From contig NZ_AP022610.1 of assembly GCF_010729665.1 (NCBI RefSeq), forward strand, positions 186,001 through 250,000: DNA of 64,000 nucleotides, given 5' to 3'. Source of the DNA: Mycolicibacterium madagascariense (GTDB lineage: Bacteria; Actinomycetota; Actinomycetes; Mycobacteriales; Mycobacteriaceae). The notes beneath the pieces were generated by a model, which was not told where the DNA came from, made no database searches, and saw only the letters and a program-made list of their open reading frames with translations. The position numbers and the translations under genes were made by a program. This document shows positions 43,373 to 52,237 of the stretch, in pieces; position 1 is the first letter of the stretch, and the number at the start of each line of letters is the position of its first letter.

Positions 43373-43828
43373 TCACCGCGGGAGCAGGGGCTCCAGCACC
43401 GCATATTCCGCCGTGCTGACCCAGGACGGGTTCGCCTGCTGGGGAGACCGGAACAACTCCATCGTCCGCAGGCCCGGCAGCCGGGTCAGCTGCGCGGCCG
43501 TCAGGGGCTCGTCGAAGAGCGGTATGGACACCTCGACGTGCGCCTGACCGTCTCGCACCGAGACCTCGTCGGTGACCAGGCCCGCGCCCCAGATCCCGCG
43601 TTGGGGGTGCCTCGACACCCAGAAGAGCACGCGGTGGCCTGGTTGGATGAGGCGGGATCGATAGTTGTCGGCGACGCACCACGTCGACCTCGTCCGGCCC
43701 GCCACGCGGAAGGGTTCGACGGGTGTCCGGCGCGGGTTGCACTTGATGACCCAGGCGCCCAGATTCTGCGGCGTGACAGCACGTTTCGGCGCGGACCGGC
43801 TACCAGCAGCGCTTCCATCGACCCTCAC
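43373..43828 (-). CDS. EVE/PUA-like domain protein
   Basis: The 151-residue protein has an EVE-like core: NLGAWVIKCNPRRTPVEPFR, then TWCVADNYRSRLIQPGHRVL and FWVSRHPQRGIWGAGLVT. Related domains bind modified cytosine or other modified bases in DNA or RNA and often belong to defence or modification systems, but no methyltransferase or nuclease is adjacent here. The GTG at 43828 is the reported start; an internal start near residue 20 is possible. Assignment rests on the motif pattern. Confidence 0.65.
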   Translation of the reverse strand: MRVDGSAAGSRSAPKRAVTPQNLGAWVIKCNPRRTPVEPFRVAGRTRSTWCVADNYRSRLIQPGHRVLFWVSRHPQRGIWGAGLVTDEVSVRDGQAHVEVSIPLFDEPLTAAQLTRLPGLRTMELFRSPQQANPSWVSTAEYAVLEPLLPR

Positions 43829-43979
43829 GGTGCCCTGACGCTACGGCTGCTGAGACGAGGCCCGCAAGCTGCGGAGCCCGCCGGGGGTATGGCAAACCAG
43901 GTAATGGCAGTACCTCGCAGAGTGCGGGCCCGGCGAGAAGACTGGACGGGTCACGTCCCCGGCCGTCGAGGAGTCCCAC

Positions 43980-44807
43980 ATGTCCACCTGGTTGATCACC
44001 GGCTGTTCGACCGGCCTCGGCCGTGCGCTCGCCTGGAAGGCGATCGCGTCGGGCCACCACGTGGTCGCCACCGCACGCGACGCGACGACGGTCGCCGACC
44101 TCGTCGCCCTGGCCCCGGACCGGGTGCTCGCGGTCGCACTCGACGTCACCGTGCCCGAGCAGGTGACGTCTGCGGTCGCGCAGGCCGAGGACCGCTTCGG
44201 GGGTGTCGACGTGCTGGTCAACAACGCCGGGTACGGATACCGCGCCGCGGTGGAGGAGGGCGACGACGCCGACGTGCGTGCGCTCTTCGAGACCCACTTC
44301 TTCGGGACGATCGCGATGATCAAGGCGGTGCTGCCCGGTATGCGCGCGCGTCGCTCGGGTGCCATCGTCAACGTCTCCTCCATTGGGGCGCAACGCACCC
44401 CGGTCGGTTCCGGCTACTACTCGGCGGCCAAGGCCGCCGTCGAGGGCATGAGCGGCTCGCTGCGCGGAGAGCTCGAACCACTGGGCATCTCGGTCACCAT
44501 CGTCGAGCCCGGTGGGTTCCGCACCGACTTCGCCGGCCGCTCACTGACCCAGTCGTCGACCACCATCGCGGACTACGCCGACACCGCGGGCAAGCGCCGC
44601 AAGGAGCACGACACCGCGCACGGTACCCAGGCCGGTGACCCCGACAAGGCCGCCGCGGCCATCATCGAGGCCGTCGAGGCCGACTCCCCGCCCGCCTTCC
44701 TGCTGCTGGGCACCGACGCACTGACCACCTACCGGAGCGTCGCCGAAGCGCGCACCGCCGAGATCGCGGACTGGGAGAAGCTGACCGTCAGCACCGACTT
44801 CGACTGA
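43980..44807 (+). CDS. Short-chain dehydrogenase/reductase
   Basis: The 275-residue SDR has WLITGCSTGLGRALAWKAIA (TGxxxGxG), VLVNNAGYGYRAA, INVSSIGAQ-type Ser and YYSAAKAAVEG with catalytic Tyr and Lys. Residues 190-235 (DTAGKRRKEHDTAHGTQAGD) are typical of the oxidoreductase group next to AraC/HTH regulators. An HTH gene lies downstream on the opposite strand, so functional linkage is unclear. GAGGAG precedes the ATG. Confidence 0.88.
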   Translation: MSTWLITGCSTGLGRALAWKAIASGHHVVATARDATTVADLVALAPDRVLAVALDVTVPEQVTSAVAQAEDRFGGVDVLVNNAGYGYRAAVEEGDDADVRALFETHFFGTIAMIKAVLPGMRARRSGAIVNVSSIGAQRTPVGSGYYSAAKAAVEGMSGSLRGELEPLGISVTIVEPGGFRTDFAGRSLTQSSTTIADYADTAGKRRKEHDTAHGTQAGDPDKAAAAIIEAVEADSPPAFLLLGTDALTTYRSVAEARTAEIADWEKLTVSTDFD

Positions 44808-44823
44808 GCCGCAACGACTTTGG

Positions 44824-45717
44824 TCAGCCGACGGGGGCGGTGTGCTCGGTGGGCAGATCACGCTGGCTGGCGGCCCACGACGCGAGGAGCTTGAGACCGT
44901 CGGCGGTCGGGGTGCCCGCCGCCGCGGTGTAGACGTTCAGTTGCAGGCCCGGCTCGGACGGCAGGGGCAGCGCCTCGAAGTCCAGATCGAGCTGACCGAC
45001 CGCCGGGTGGTTCAGTCGCTTGCGTCCCGAGCGATGGAAACGTACGTCGTGCGACGCCCATCGCTGGCGGAAGAGCTCACTGCGCGTGGACAATTCGCCG
45101 ACGAGGGCGATGAGGTTCTCGTCGTGCGGGTTCTTGCCTGCCTCGAGCCGCAGCATCGCGGCGGCGTCGCGGGTGACCTTGTCGTAGTCGACGAAGAAGC
45201 GTTCGGCCTCGGCGGGATGCAGGTACACGAACCGCGTGGTGTTGGCGGGTCGTCGCGGATCGGCCAGCACGGGGGAGTAGAGCGCGCGGGCCAGCCGGTT
45301 CATCGCGAGGACGTCGTGGCGGCCATTGCGAATCCACGCCGGGGCGTCGGTGATGGCGTCCAGGATCTGCAGCAGCGCCGGCTTCAGCGTGCCGGGAGCC
45401 TTGCGTCTGCGGCGCGCGGATGCGGTGCCCGACTCCCTGGCGAGGGCGAACAGGTGATCGCGCTCGGCCTCGTCGAGTTGCAGCGCCGAGGCCAGCGCGT
45501 CGAGCACGGTCTCCGAGGCGCCGGAGAGGCTGCCGCGCTCCATCCGGACGTAGTAGTCCACCGAGACGCCGGCCAGCATCGCCACCTCTTCGCGCCGCAA
45601 CCCCTTGACCCGGCGGTTGCTCCCGTAGGCGGGCAGTCCGGCTTGCTCGGGGTTGATCCTGGCGCGCCGAGAACTGAGGAACTCGCGAATCTCGTGGGGG
45701 ACGTCCATGCCGGTCAC
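44824..45717 (-). CDS. MmyB-like helix-turn-helix regulator
   Basis: The 297-residue protein has an XRE helix-turn-helix near residues 38-80 (GLRREEVAMLAGVSVDYYVR) and a MmyB-type ligand domain (ALVGELSTRSELFRQRWASH, RSGRKRLNHPAVGQLDLDFE). Family members bind fatty acids or similar ligands and usually control a neighbouring oxidoreductase. The SDR gene ending at 44807 is 16 bases away but convergent, so its promoter is not shared. Confidence 0.85.
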   Translation of the reverse strand: MTGMDVPHEIREFLSSRRARINPEQAGLPAYGSNRRVKGLRREEVAMLAGVSVDYYVRMERGSLSGASETVLDALASALQLDEAERDHLFALARESGTASARRRRKAPGTLKPALLQILDAITDAPAWIRNGRHDVLAMNRLARALYSPVLADPRRPANTTRFVYLHPAEAERFFVDYDKVTRDAAAMLRLEAGKNPHDENLIALVGELSTRSELFRQRWASHDVRFHRSGRKRLNHPAVGQLDLDFEALPLPSEPGLQLNVYTAAAGTPTADGLKLLASWAASQRDLPTEHTAPVG

Positions 45718-45762
45718 GCCACCACGGTAGGCGCGCCCGTCCCGGCACGGGAGGTACTGGCG

Positions 45763-48099
45763 TTACCCCCTGCGGCCGGGCACGACGACGCCTGCGGGCA
45801 GCAGCGGCCGGATGTCGGGCACCTGCGCCGCCTCTACCGGGGGACCGCAGTGGTACCCCTGAACGAGGTCGCACCCGTAGGTCGCGAGTCGTGCTGCGGT
45901 GGCGGCATTCTCGACGCCCTCGGCGACGCAGATCATGCCGAGGCGGTGGGTCAGGTCGATGACGGCGCGGACGATCGCCTCGGCGCGCTCGTCGTCAAGG
46001 ATCGGGGCGATGAACTCCCGGTCGAGCTTGAGTTCGTCGATCGGCAGATCCCGCAGATAGCTCAATGCCGAGTAGCCGCTGCCGAAGTCGTCGATGGCGA
46101 TCCGAATGCCCAACCGCCGCATGTGCACGAGCACCTCGCGGGCCCGCCGGATGTTGCCCACGAGGAAGTCCTCGGTGATCTCGACGGTCAGGCACTCGGT
46201 GTTCAGACCGCCGTCGGCGAGGATCCCCGCGATGCGGTCGGGCAGCTCCAGATCGCCCAGCGAGGGCGGAAACAGGTTGACCGCGAACGGTATGTCGACG
46301 CCACGGGCGCGCCACGCCCCGGCGTCGTCGACCGCACGCCGCATCACCGCCTCGGTCAGCGCTCCCATCAAACCGTTCTGCCGGGCCAGCGGGAGGAAGT
46401 CGTCGGGCAGGAGCAGTCCGCGTTCGGGGTGCTCCCAGCGGACCAGTGCCTCTACGCCCGCGAGCCGACCGGTCGCGACGTCGAACTTCGGCTGATAGAC
46501 CAGGGTGAGCTCGGCCTCGTCGATGGCTCGGCGGAGTTGGGCGAACAGCTGCAGACCGGCGGAGCCGTAGCGCTTGGCCTTCGCCTCGCGATCACGGGGC
46601 GGGTCGACCTCGCTCACGTCGATCAGATGCATGTCGGCGGTGTAGGCGTGCACGCCGCCGTGCTGGCTGCGCTTGGCCGAGTACATCGCCAAATCGGCGT
46701 GCTTGAGCAGACTCTCGGGTCCGTCGTCGACGACGTCGCCCGGCGCCCGTGAGGCCACCCCGATGCTGGGCCGCACGTGCACCTCGTGCCCGTCGACGAC
46801 GAAGGGTGCGTCGAAGACGTCGACCAGCCGATCGCCGATGACGAGCGGTGCCGTGGCGCCGTCCTCGACGAGGACCGCGAACTCGTCGCCGCCCAGGCGC
46901 GCGACGGTGTCGCCGGCGGCCACGCACGTCCCGATGCGTTCGGCGGCGTCGACCAGCAGGGCGTCACCCGCCGGGTGGCCGAGGGAGTCGTTGACGAGTT
47001 TGAAGTCGTCCAGGTCGATCGACAGCACGGAAACGGTTCTGCCATCCCGTATTTGCATCGCCGTGGCGTGGGTGAGGCGATCGAGGAACAGTGCGCGATT
47101 GGCCAGGCCGGTCAGCGGATCGCGGAAGGCCTGCTCGGCGACGGCCACCAGCAGGCTGCGGTTCTCGTCGGCGACGATGAATTGGCGTGCCAGCACGCCG
47201 AAGACCAACACCAGGGCCGCGACCAGTAGGGGCGTCGATGCCGGGCTGATCACCATGTACACCGTGGCCGCGGGCAGCGGCAGATAGATGATCCACAGCG
47301 AGGCCCGCGAGGGAGCCCGCGCCAGGCCGAACTCGATGTCGTTGGAGCGCAACCCGATCAGCGACGCCAGGCCGAGCAGCAGCAGACCGGCCGTCCACCC
47401 GACGTCGATGACGTTGCCGCTGGCGTAGGCGTCCCTGGCGCGCAGGAGCGCAAACGCGCCGTCCGACACCAGCATCAGGGCGATGGCGAGGCAGAACACC
47501 GACATCACCGCGCGCTGTCCCGTCCGCGCCCGCGTGAGCATCAGCAGCGCGACGGTCAGCAGGATCACGTCGGAGATCGGGTAGGCCACCGACAGGGCAA
47601 AGGCAAAGAGGCTGTCGCGGTTGACCGTGAAGACGTCGTTGAGCCCGTTGGCCCAGATGATGACGAACAGCGACGCCGCGACGATGATCCCGTCGAGCAC
47701 CAATCGGGTCTGCGACAGTCCCGCGCTGCCGATCGGCAGCAGCATCAGCGCCACGCAGGCGGCGACGGGGAACATCAGGTACCCGGCGTCCGACGCCGAT
47801 GGGAACGGTGCGGCGTCGACCTTGAGGACCAACTCCTGGAAGGCCCACACGACGTCGCCGAAGAGCCATCCGAGCGCGGCGACGGTCAGGGCGGCCCAGG
47901 CGCGGCGCTGCCGTCCGCGGCTGGCTCGGGCCGCCACGGCAGCGCTGGTGACGGCGAAACCGCCGGCGGCGACGGAGCCCACATCGCTGACGACGCCGAG
48001 CGTGCGCGGCCCGCCCCAATCCCCGCCGAGCCAGGCAGCGAAGACGACGAAGAGGGTGGTCACGACGACGGTGATACCGCTCAACCGTGCCCGCGTCAT
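45763..48099 (-). CDS. Membrane GGDEF-EAL cyclic-di-GMP protein
   Basis: The 778-residue protein starts with about ten transmembrane helices (to residue ~305), then a GGDEF domain (ARLGGDEFAVLVED, 403-407) and an EAL domain (GVEALVRWEHP, EAL 550-552). The N-terminal portion is MASE-like and likely senses a ligand in or near the membrane. The inhibitory RxxD I-site before GGDEF reads AAGD, so product inhibition at that site is probably lost. Both catalytic halves look intact (LSIDLDDFKLVNDSLGHPAG; IDDFGSGYSAL; FVAEGVENAATAA), so it may make or cleave c-di-GMP. Confidence 0.87.
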   Translation of the reverse strand: MTRARLSGITVVVTTLFVVFAAWLGGDWGGPRTLGVVSDVGSVAAGGFAVTSAAVAARASRGRQRRAWAALTVAALGWLFGDVVWAFQELVLKVDAAPFPSASDAGYLMFPVAACVALMLLPIGSAGLSQTRLVLDGIIVAASLFVIIWANGLNDVFTVNRDSLFAFALSVAYPISDVILLTVALLMLTRARTGQRAVMSVFCLAIALMLVSDGAFALLRARDAYASGNVIDVGWTAGLLLLGLASLIGLRSNDIEFGLARAPSRASLWIIYLPLPAATVYMVISPASTPLLVAALVLVFGVLARQFIVADENRSLLVAVAEQAFRDPLTGLANRALFLDRLTHATAMQIRDGRTVSVLSIDLDDFKLVNDSLGHPAGDALLVDAAERIGTCVAAGDTVARLGGDEFAVLVEDGATAPLVIGDRLVDVFDAPFVVDGHEVHVRPSIGVASRAPGDVVDDGPESLLKHADLAMYSAKRSQHGGVHAYTADMHLIDVSEVDPPRDREAKAKRYGSAGLQLFAQLRRAIDEAELTLVYQPKFDVATGRLAGVEALVRWEHPERGLLLPDDFLPLARQNGLMGALTEAVMRRAVDDAGAWRARGVDIPFAVNLFPPSLGDLELPDRIAGILADGGLNTECLTVEITEDFLVGNIRRAREVLVHMRRLGIRIAIDDFGSGYSALSYLRDLPIDELKLDREFIAPILDDERAEAIVRAVIDLTHRLGMICVAEGVENAATAARLATYGCDLVQGYHCGPPVEAAQVPDIRPLLPAGVVVPGRRG

Positions 48100-48286
48100 G
48101 GAAACTCCCAGCTTGGTGATCGGCCAACGCCGCTCCTCCCGGCGATGACCGTGTCAGCTTACGCCCCAGCAGCAAACTTGCCCCGCCGCAGCGTGACGAC
48201 GTGTTGGGCCGCTGGCGACCGCTCCGACGTGAACTACGATGGCGGGTCTCATGCCCGTCACGGTGCGAGGACAGGGAGGTTGGTGC

Positions 48287-48766
48287 GTGGAACTCACCGT
48301 GCTGTTCGACCAACTGGTGCGCTTCGAGACCGAGCTCTGGAATGCGGTGGACGCGCGACTGCGCCGCGACTTCCAGCTGCCGCTGGCCCGGTTCGAGCCC
48401 ATGAAGGCCATCGACGAAGTGCCTTCGTGCCGCGTGCAGGACATCGCCGCCCGCCTCTCGATCACCATCGGCGGCACCAGCAAGCTCGTCGACCGCATCG
48501 AGTCCGCGGGTCACTGCCGGCGGGTGGCGAACCCTCGCGACCGTCGCTCGTCGCTGATCGAACTGACCCCCAGGGGCCGCCGCCTCCTCGTCGAGGCCGG
48601 CCGGGCATTCGACGAGGAATTGGCGACGCGGATCGGTTCCGCCGTGACGCCGCGTCAACTCGCGCAGTTCACCTCGGTGCTGGAGCGGTTGCGGGCCCAC
48701 AGCGCGGCCGTCGACGGGCCGGGCCCGCTCACCGCGGCGGCGGCCGGCCGCAGCGACATCGCCTGA
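48287..48766 (+). CDS. MarR family transcriptional regulator
   Basis: From the GTG at 48287 the 159-residue protein has a winged helix (CRVQDIAARLSITIGGTSKL, DRIESAGHCRRVANPRDRRS) with flanking helices typical of MarR dimers. GGGAGG lies seven bases upstream of this GTG; ATGs at 48239 and 48251 in frame would add a short extension. It diverges from the GGDEF-EAL gene, so that gene or the MarR gene itself could be its target. Confidence 0.83.
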   Translation: MELTVLFDQLVRFETELWNAVDARLRRDFQLPLARFEPMKAIDEVPSCRVQDIAARLSITIGGTSKLVDRIESAGHCRRVANPRDRRSSLIELTPRGRRLLVEAGRAFDEELATRIGSAVTPRQLAQFTSVLERLRAHSAAVDGPGPLTAAAAGRSDIA

Positions 48767-48784
48767 TCGAAGCAGCAGTGAAAC

Positions 48785-49777
48785 CTATTGCCACGCTTGC
48801 GGATTGACGCAGTGCGGCGGTAGCTGCCCGGAGCCCATCGCGATGGCGTTGGCGGCGCAGAGTTCGGCCATCCGGTCGCGGACCCGGACGGTCGCGCTGC
48901 CCAGGTGGGGTAGCAGGACGACGTTCGTCAGGTCGGCGAGGCCGGGCGCCAACCGGGGCTCGTGCTCGTAGACGTCCAGACCGGCGCCGGCCAGCGTGCC
49001 GTCGCGCAGCGCCGCGACCAGGGCGTCTTCGTCCACGACGGAGCCGCGGGCCGTGTTGACGAGGATCGCCGTCGACTTCATCGCGTTCAGCACGGCGGCG
49101 TCGACGAGGTGGTGGGTGCCGTCGGCCAGCGGAACGTGCAGGGAGAGGAAGTCACTGGTGTCGACGAGTTCGGCCCAGCTCACCTGGCGCGCCGGGAACG
49201 GCAGCGCGGCGACGTCGTCGTCGGACAGCGGGCGACCCGCCGGCGGGTGGGAGCAGAACACGACGTCCATGCCGAACGCGACCGCGCGCGCGGCGGTGGC
49301 CCTGGCGATCCGGCCGAACCCGGCCAGACCCAGGGTCGCGCCCGAGACGTCGTGTCCGAGAAGCAGTTCGGGGCGCCAGCCGACCCACTGCCCCGAGCGG
49401 GTCAGGCGGTCGCCCTCGACGGCCCGGCGGGCGGTGGCGAGGATCAGCAGCATGGCCACGTCGGCGGTGGCGTCGGTGAGGACGCCCGGGGTATTGCCGA
49501 CGACGATGCGGTGCGCGGTGGCCGCATCGACGTCGACGTTGTCGAACCCCACGGCGTAGTTCGAGATGCCGACCAGCGTGGCCTCCGCCAGCAGGGCGGC
49601 GTCGAAGCGGTCACCGAGTTGCGCGACGACGACGTCGTAGTCCCTGGATCGACAGGCGGCCCGCAACTGCGCGGGTGTCAGTGGGTCGGCCGGTACGTGG
49701 ACCGTGCCCGCCGCGCGCAGGGCGGCCATCCCCTTCTCCGGGATCGGCAGGGTGACCAGGAACCGGGGACTACCCAC
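48785..49777 (-). CDS. D-isomer-specific 2-hydroxyacid dehydrogenase
   Basis: The 330-residue protein has a split catalytic domain and an NAD domain: GISNYAVGFDNVDVDAATAH, LGLAGFGRIARATAARAVAF (GxGxxG), HVPLADGTHHL, LVNTARGSVVDEDALVAALR (Arg) and LLPHLGSATVRVRD (His). It matches glyoxylate/hydroxypyruvate reductase-like enzymes. Its start overlaps the HMG-CoA-lyase-like gene by eight bases, so the pair is translationally coupled. The joint pathway is unknown. Confidence 0.88.
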   Translation of the reverse strand: MGSPRFLVTLPIPEKGMAALRAAGTVHVPADPLTPAQLRAACRSRDYDVVVAQLGDRFDAALLAEATLVGISNYAVGFDNVDVDAATAHRIVVGNTPGVLTDATADVAMLLILATARRAVEGDRLTRSGQWVGWRPELLLGHDVSGATLGLAGFGRIARATAARAVAFGMDVVFCSHPPAGRPLSDDDVAALPFPARQVSWAELVDTSDFLSLHVPLADGTHHLVDAAVLNAMKSTAILVNTARGSVVDEDALVAALRDGTLAGAGLDVYEHEPRLAPGLADLTNVVLLPHLGSATVRVRDRMAELCAANAIAMGSGQLPPHCVNPQAWQ

Positions 49778-50726
49778 CGATCACCCACGGGAACGCCGTC
49801 GCCGACGCCCGGGCACCCCTGGCGGTCTTGGAACGGTTCGGCTCGTCGACCTCGGCGAGGACGGTCTCGGACAGCTCGACGACGGCGCGCAGCGTCGCCG
49901 GGGTGAGCCAGTCGGGGCGCAGGGCGAACAGCAGATCCTCGGTGGCGGTGTTGCCGCTGGCGCCGGGGGCGAAGGGGCAGCCACCGAGGCCGCCGAGCGA
50001 GCCGTCGACCATGGTGGCGCCGGCGTCGATGGCGGCCAGGGTGTTGGCCACGCCGAGACCCCAGGTGTCATGGCCGTGAAAGACCAAGCGCTGCAGGGGT
50101 CGTGCCGCGCGCAGCGCGCGGACGAGGTCGGCGACCTGGGTGGGGATGGCCTGCCCGATGGTGTCGCAGACGACGACGTCCTCGGCGCCCTCCGTGCGAG
50201 GGTCCGCGGCGATCGCCAGGACCCGCCGCGGGTCGGTGATGCCCTCGAACGGGCACGTGAAGGCGGTGGCGATGCACAGCTGTACCGATCCGCCGACCTC
50301 GCGGGCCAGGCGGAGGGCGTCGGGCATGGCGGCCACGCTGCTCTCGGTGTCGCGGCCGATGTTCGCGCGGTTGTGCGAGTCCGACGCCGACAGGCAGTAC
50401 TGGAAGCGTCGCGCGCCGGCGGCCGCGGCTCTCTCGACGTGTCGCGGCGTCGCGACCCACACCCAACACCTGTCGAGTTCCTCCGGGGTCAGCGCGGCGA
50501 CGAGGTCGAGGGTGTCGGCCAGCGGGGGCACCAGATCGGGTCTGGCCAGTGATCCGATCTCCAGGGCCGGCATGCCGAGGGCCAGCAACTCGCGCACGAC
50601 GCGCACCTTGACGTCGGTCGGCATCGTCTTGGCGGTCAGCTGCAGGCCGTCGCGCAACGTGACGTCGCGGACCTCGGCCCGTGGCGAGTAGGGGCGCGGC
50701 TCGGTCGCCACGACGTTCTCGGTCAT
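49770..50726 (-). CDS. HMG-CoA-lyase-like aldolase (HMGL family)
   Basis: From the ATG at 50726 the 318-residue product has the HMGL signatures RDVTLRDGLQL (catalytic metal Asp), VFHGHDTWGLGVANTLAAID with metal His residues, and GLGGCPFAPGASGN with the active-site Cys. It should perform a divalent-metal-dependent retro-aldol cleavage of a CoA thioester or 2-hydroxy-acid. An ATG at 50738 is an alternative start. It precedes and overlaps the 2-hydroxyacid dehydrogenase gene by eight bases. Confidence 0.87.
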   Translation of the reverse strand: MTENVVATEPRPYSPRAEVRDVTLRDGLQLTAKTMPTDVKVRVVRELLALGMPALEIGSLARPDLVPPLADTLDLVAALTPEELDRCWVWVATPRHVERAAAAGARRFQYCLSASDSHNRANIGRDTESSVAAMPDALRLAREVGGSVQLCIATAFTCPFEGITDPRRVLAIAADPRTEGAEDVVVCDTIGQAIPTQVADLVRALRAARPLQRLVFHGHDTWGLGVANTLAAIDAGATMVDGSLGGLGGCPFAPGASGNTATEDLLFALRPDWLTPATLRAVVELSETVLAEVDEPNRSKTARGARASATAFPWVIGG

Positions 50727-50912
50727 CGGCACCGGCACGTCGTCGTCACCAGAGCATTATGGGCGCGCACCCCGGCGGTGGGCGATCGGCCTCCGTCCCC
50801 GTCCCGTCGGGCGCGTCCTGGCAACCACGCACCCGCGGTCCGGCCAAATCCGGCCGTCCGGCGGCGGTCGGCAGCGCGGACGTCGTTACGAGGCGCTTCA
50901 GCAAGTGAACCG

Positions 50913-50941
50913 TTGCGCACCCGCGCCACCGCGCCGATAAT
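50913..50941 (+). promoter_or_regulatory. Candidate promoter for the small HTH-like gene
   Basis: TTGCGC (50913-50918), a 17-base spacer and GATAAT (50936-50941) make a sigma-A-type promoter about 50 bases before the ATG at 50991. Confidence 0.5.
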
Positions 50942-50990
50942 GAGTCCCACCCTTCATTGGCAGCAAACAGGTGACGGAATCGGACAGCCG

Positions 50991-51239
50991 ATGCACACGG
51001 ACTCGGACCTGCACGACCTCCTCGAGGCGCGAACCATGCTCGAACACGCGCGGCGCCAGCGACGTCGGGACGCGGTCAGTGCCGCCCAGCGGCGGCTTTG
51101 CGCGGCCGCGGCGGCGGCGTCGGATGCCGGGGTGACGTGGATGCAGATCGGCGAGGTCCTCGGAATGGCCCGCGGCAATGCCTACCAGCAGTACCGGAGG
51201 CGACCCCACCACGTCGAAGCGTGCTGCGACACGGCATGA
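50991..51239 (+). CDS. Small HTH-like hypothetical protein
   Basis: The 82-residue product starts MHTDSDLHDLLEARTMLEHA and contains AAAAASDAGVTWMQIGEVLG with MARGNAYQQYRRR, which looks like the helix-turn-helix of small mycobacterial regulators. The basic first half is helical. An in-frame ATG at 50940 would add 17 residues but overlaps the -10 element. DNA binding is inferred only from the HTH-like pattern. Confidence 0.55.
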   Translation: MHTDSDLHDLLEARTMLEHARRQRRRDAVSAAQRRLCAAAAAASDAGVTWMQIGEVLGMARGNAYQQYRRRPHHVEACCDTA

Positions 51240-51243
51240 CGAC

Positions 51244-51510
51244 GTGACGGAGGTCCGGATGCTGCCACGGCGCGATCGACAGACGCTGCTCGGCGTGCCG
51301 ACCTTCGCCGCCCTGCAGGCCATCTGCTCGGCCTATCTCGACGACCACCGATTCACGTCTCACCTTCGCGGTCGCCCGTGCTGCTCGTGCCGGCACGACG
51401 TCGCCGACTACGACGAGTGGGTGTTCCACGTGACCGAATTGCAGGCGAGCCACGTCGCCATGGCCATCCAGGAAGCGCGCAACTCCGACGCCGGACGTCG
51501 GATGCCGTAA
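51244..51510 (+). CDS. Small Cys-containing hypothetical protein
   Basis: The 88-residue product (GTG at 51244; ATG at 51259 possible) has a CCSCRHDVADYDEWVFHVTE segment with CxxC-type spacing that might bind a metal, and a helical end (LQASHVAMAIQEARNSDAGR). It starts four bases after the previous gene's stop, so they form a two-gene unit. No family is recognised. Confidence 0.55.
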   Translation: MTEVRMLPRRDRQTLLGVPTFAALQAICSAYLDDHRFTSHLRGRPCCSCRHDVADYDEWVFHVTELQASHVAMAIQEARNSDAGRRMP

Positions 51511-51575
51511 GCCAGTTGTGTTGTGCGACAGCCCTTCCCTCATGAAAACTGCCGAGAAATTTTTCTGAAGGGGTC

Positions 51576-51602
51576 TTGGCACTCTCACGCCGAGAGTGCT
51601 AA
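51576..51602 (+). promoter_or_regulatory. CIRCE element (HrcA operator) upstream of hsp20
   Basis: TTGGCACTC, nine bases, then GAGTGCTAA match the CIRCE consensus TTAGCACTC-N9-GAGTGCTAA with one mismatch. The element lies 70 bases before the Hsp20 GTG start. HrcA repression of heat-shock genes through CIRCE is established in mycobacteria; no HspR (HAIR) site is seen here. Confidence 0.85.
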
Positions 51603-51672
51603 ATTTGGCCTCGCACAGTGATTGGTCGCCCGCCAGGGTGGCGGGCCCGCAAGGACATTGGAGGTGGTTGCT

Positions 51673-52122
51673 GTGCTCCGTTTTGATCCCTTCGGTGACG
51701 TCGATGCCCTCACCCGGACCCTGCTGCGGGGTGGCCAGAGCGGATCCGAACGCAGTCCGCTGTTCATGCCGATGGATCTGTGCAAGGTCGACGACCACTA
51801 CGTGCTGACCGCTGATCTGCCCGGCGTGGACCCCGGTTCGGTGGACGTGACCGCCGACAACGGGACGCTGACGCTGACGGCGCGCCGCACGCAGCGCTCG
51901 GAGGACTCGGCGCAATGGCTGGCCAACGAACGGTTCTTCGGCACGTACCGACGACAGCTGGCCCTCGGTGATGGCGTCGACGCCAGCCGAATTTCGGCGA
52001 CGTACGACAATGGCGTGCTCACGGTGGTCATTCCGGTCGCCGAGGCCGCCAAGCCACGGCGCATCGACGTCACCCACGCCGGTGGCGCCCGTTCGATCGA
52101 GACGAAGTCCGTCGACGCATAG
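51673..52122 (+). CDS. Hsp20/alpha-crystallin family chaperone
   Basis: The 149-residue protein has an alpha-crystallin domain: MDLCKVDDHYVLTADLPGVD, VDVTADNGTLTLTARRTQRS, RFFGTYRRQLALGDGVDASR and ISATYDNGVLTVVIPVAEAA with the conserved GVL motif. It prevents aggregation of unfolded proteins. GGAGGT precedes the GTG at 51673 by seven bases. A CIRCE operator upstream indicates control by HrcA. A terminator follows at 52162. Confidence 0.9.
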   Translation: MLRFDPFGDVDALTRTLLRGGQSGSERSPLFMPMDLCKVDDHYVLTADLPGVDPGSVDVTADNGTLTLTARRTQRSEDSAQWLANERFFGTYRRQLALGDGVDASRISATYDNGVLTVVIPVAEAAKPRRIDVTHAGGARSIETKSVDA

Positions 52123-52161
52123 GGGGTGACGGTATAGGGAAACGACAGCGGGAAACGACGC

Positions 52162-52189
52162 GGCCCGCCCCGTAGTGTCGGGGCGGGCC
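52162..52189. terminator. Hairpin terminator between convergent genes
   Basis: GGCCCGCCCC and GGGGCGGGCC form a perfect ten-base stem with an eight-base loop between the hsp20 stop and the minus-strand DUF4383-like gene. Confidence 0.65.
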
Positions 52190-52237
52190 CGCACCCGTTC
52201 ATGGCGATTGCTTGCGAAACGTGTTGTGCAACAACGC

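Noticed and set aside
44842..46752. Plus-strand 636-codon open frame
   Set aside because: Antisense to the MmyB-like and GGDEF-EAL genes, whose motifs are clear on the other strand.
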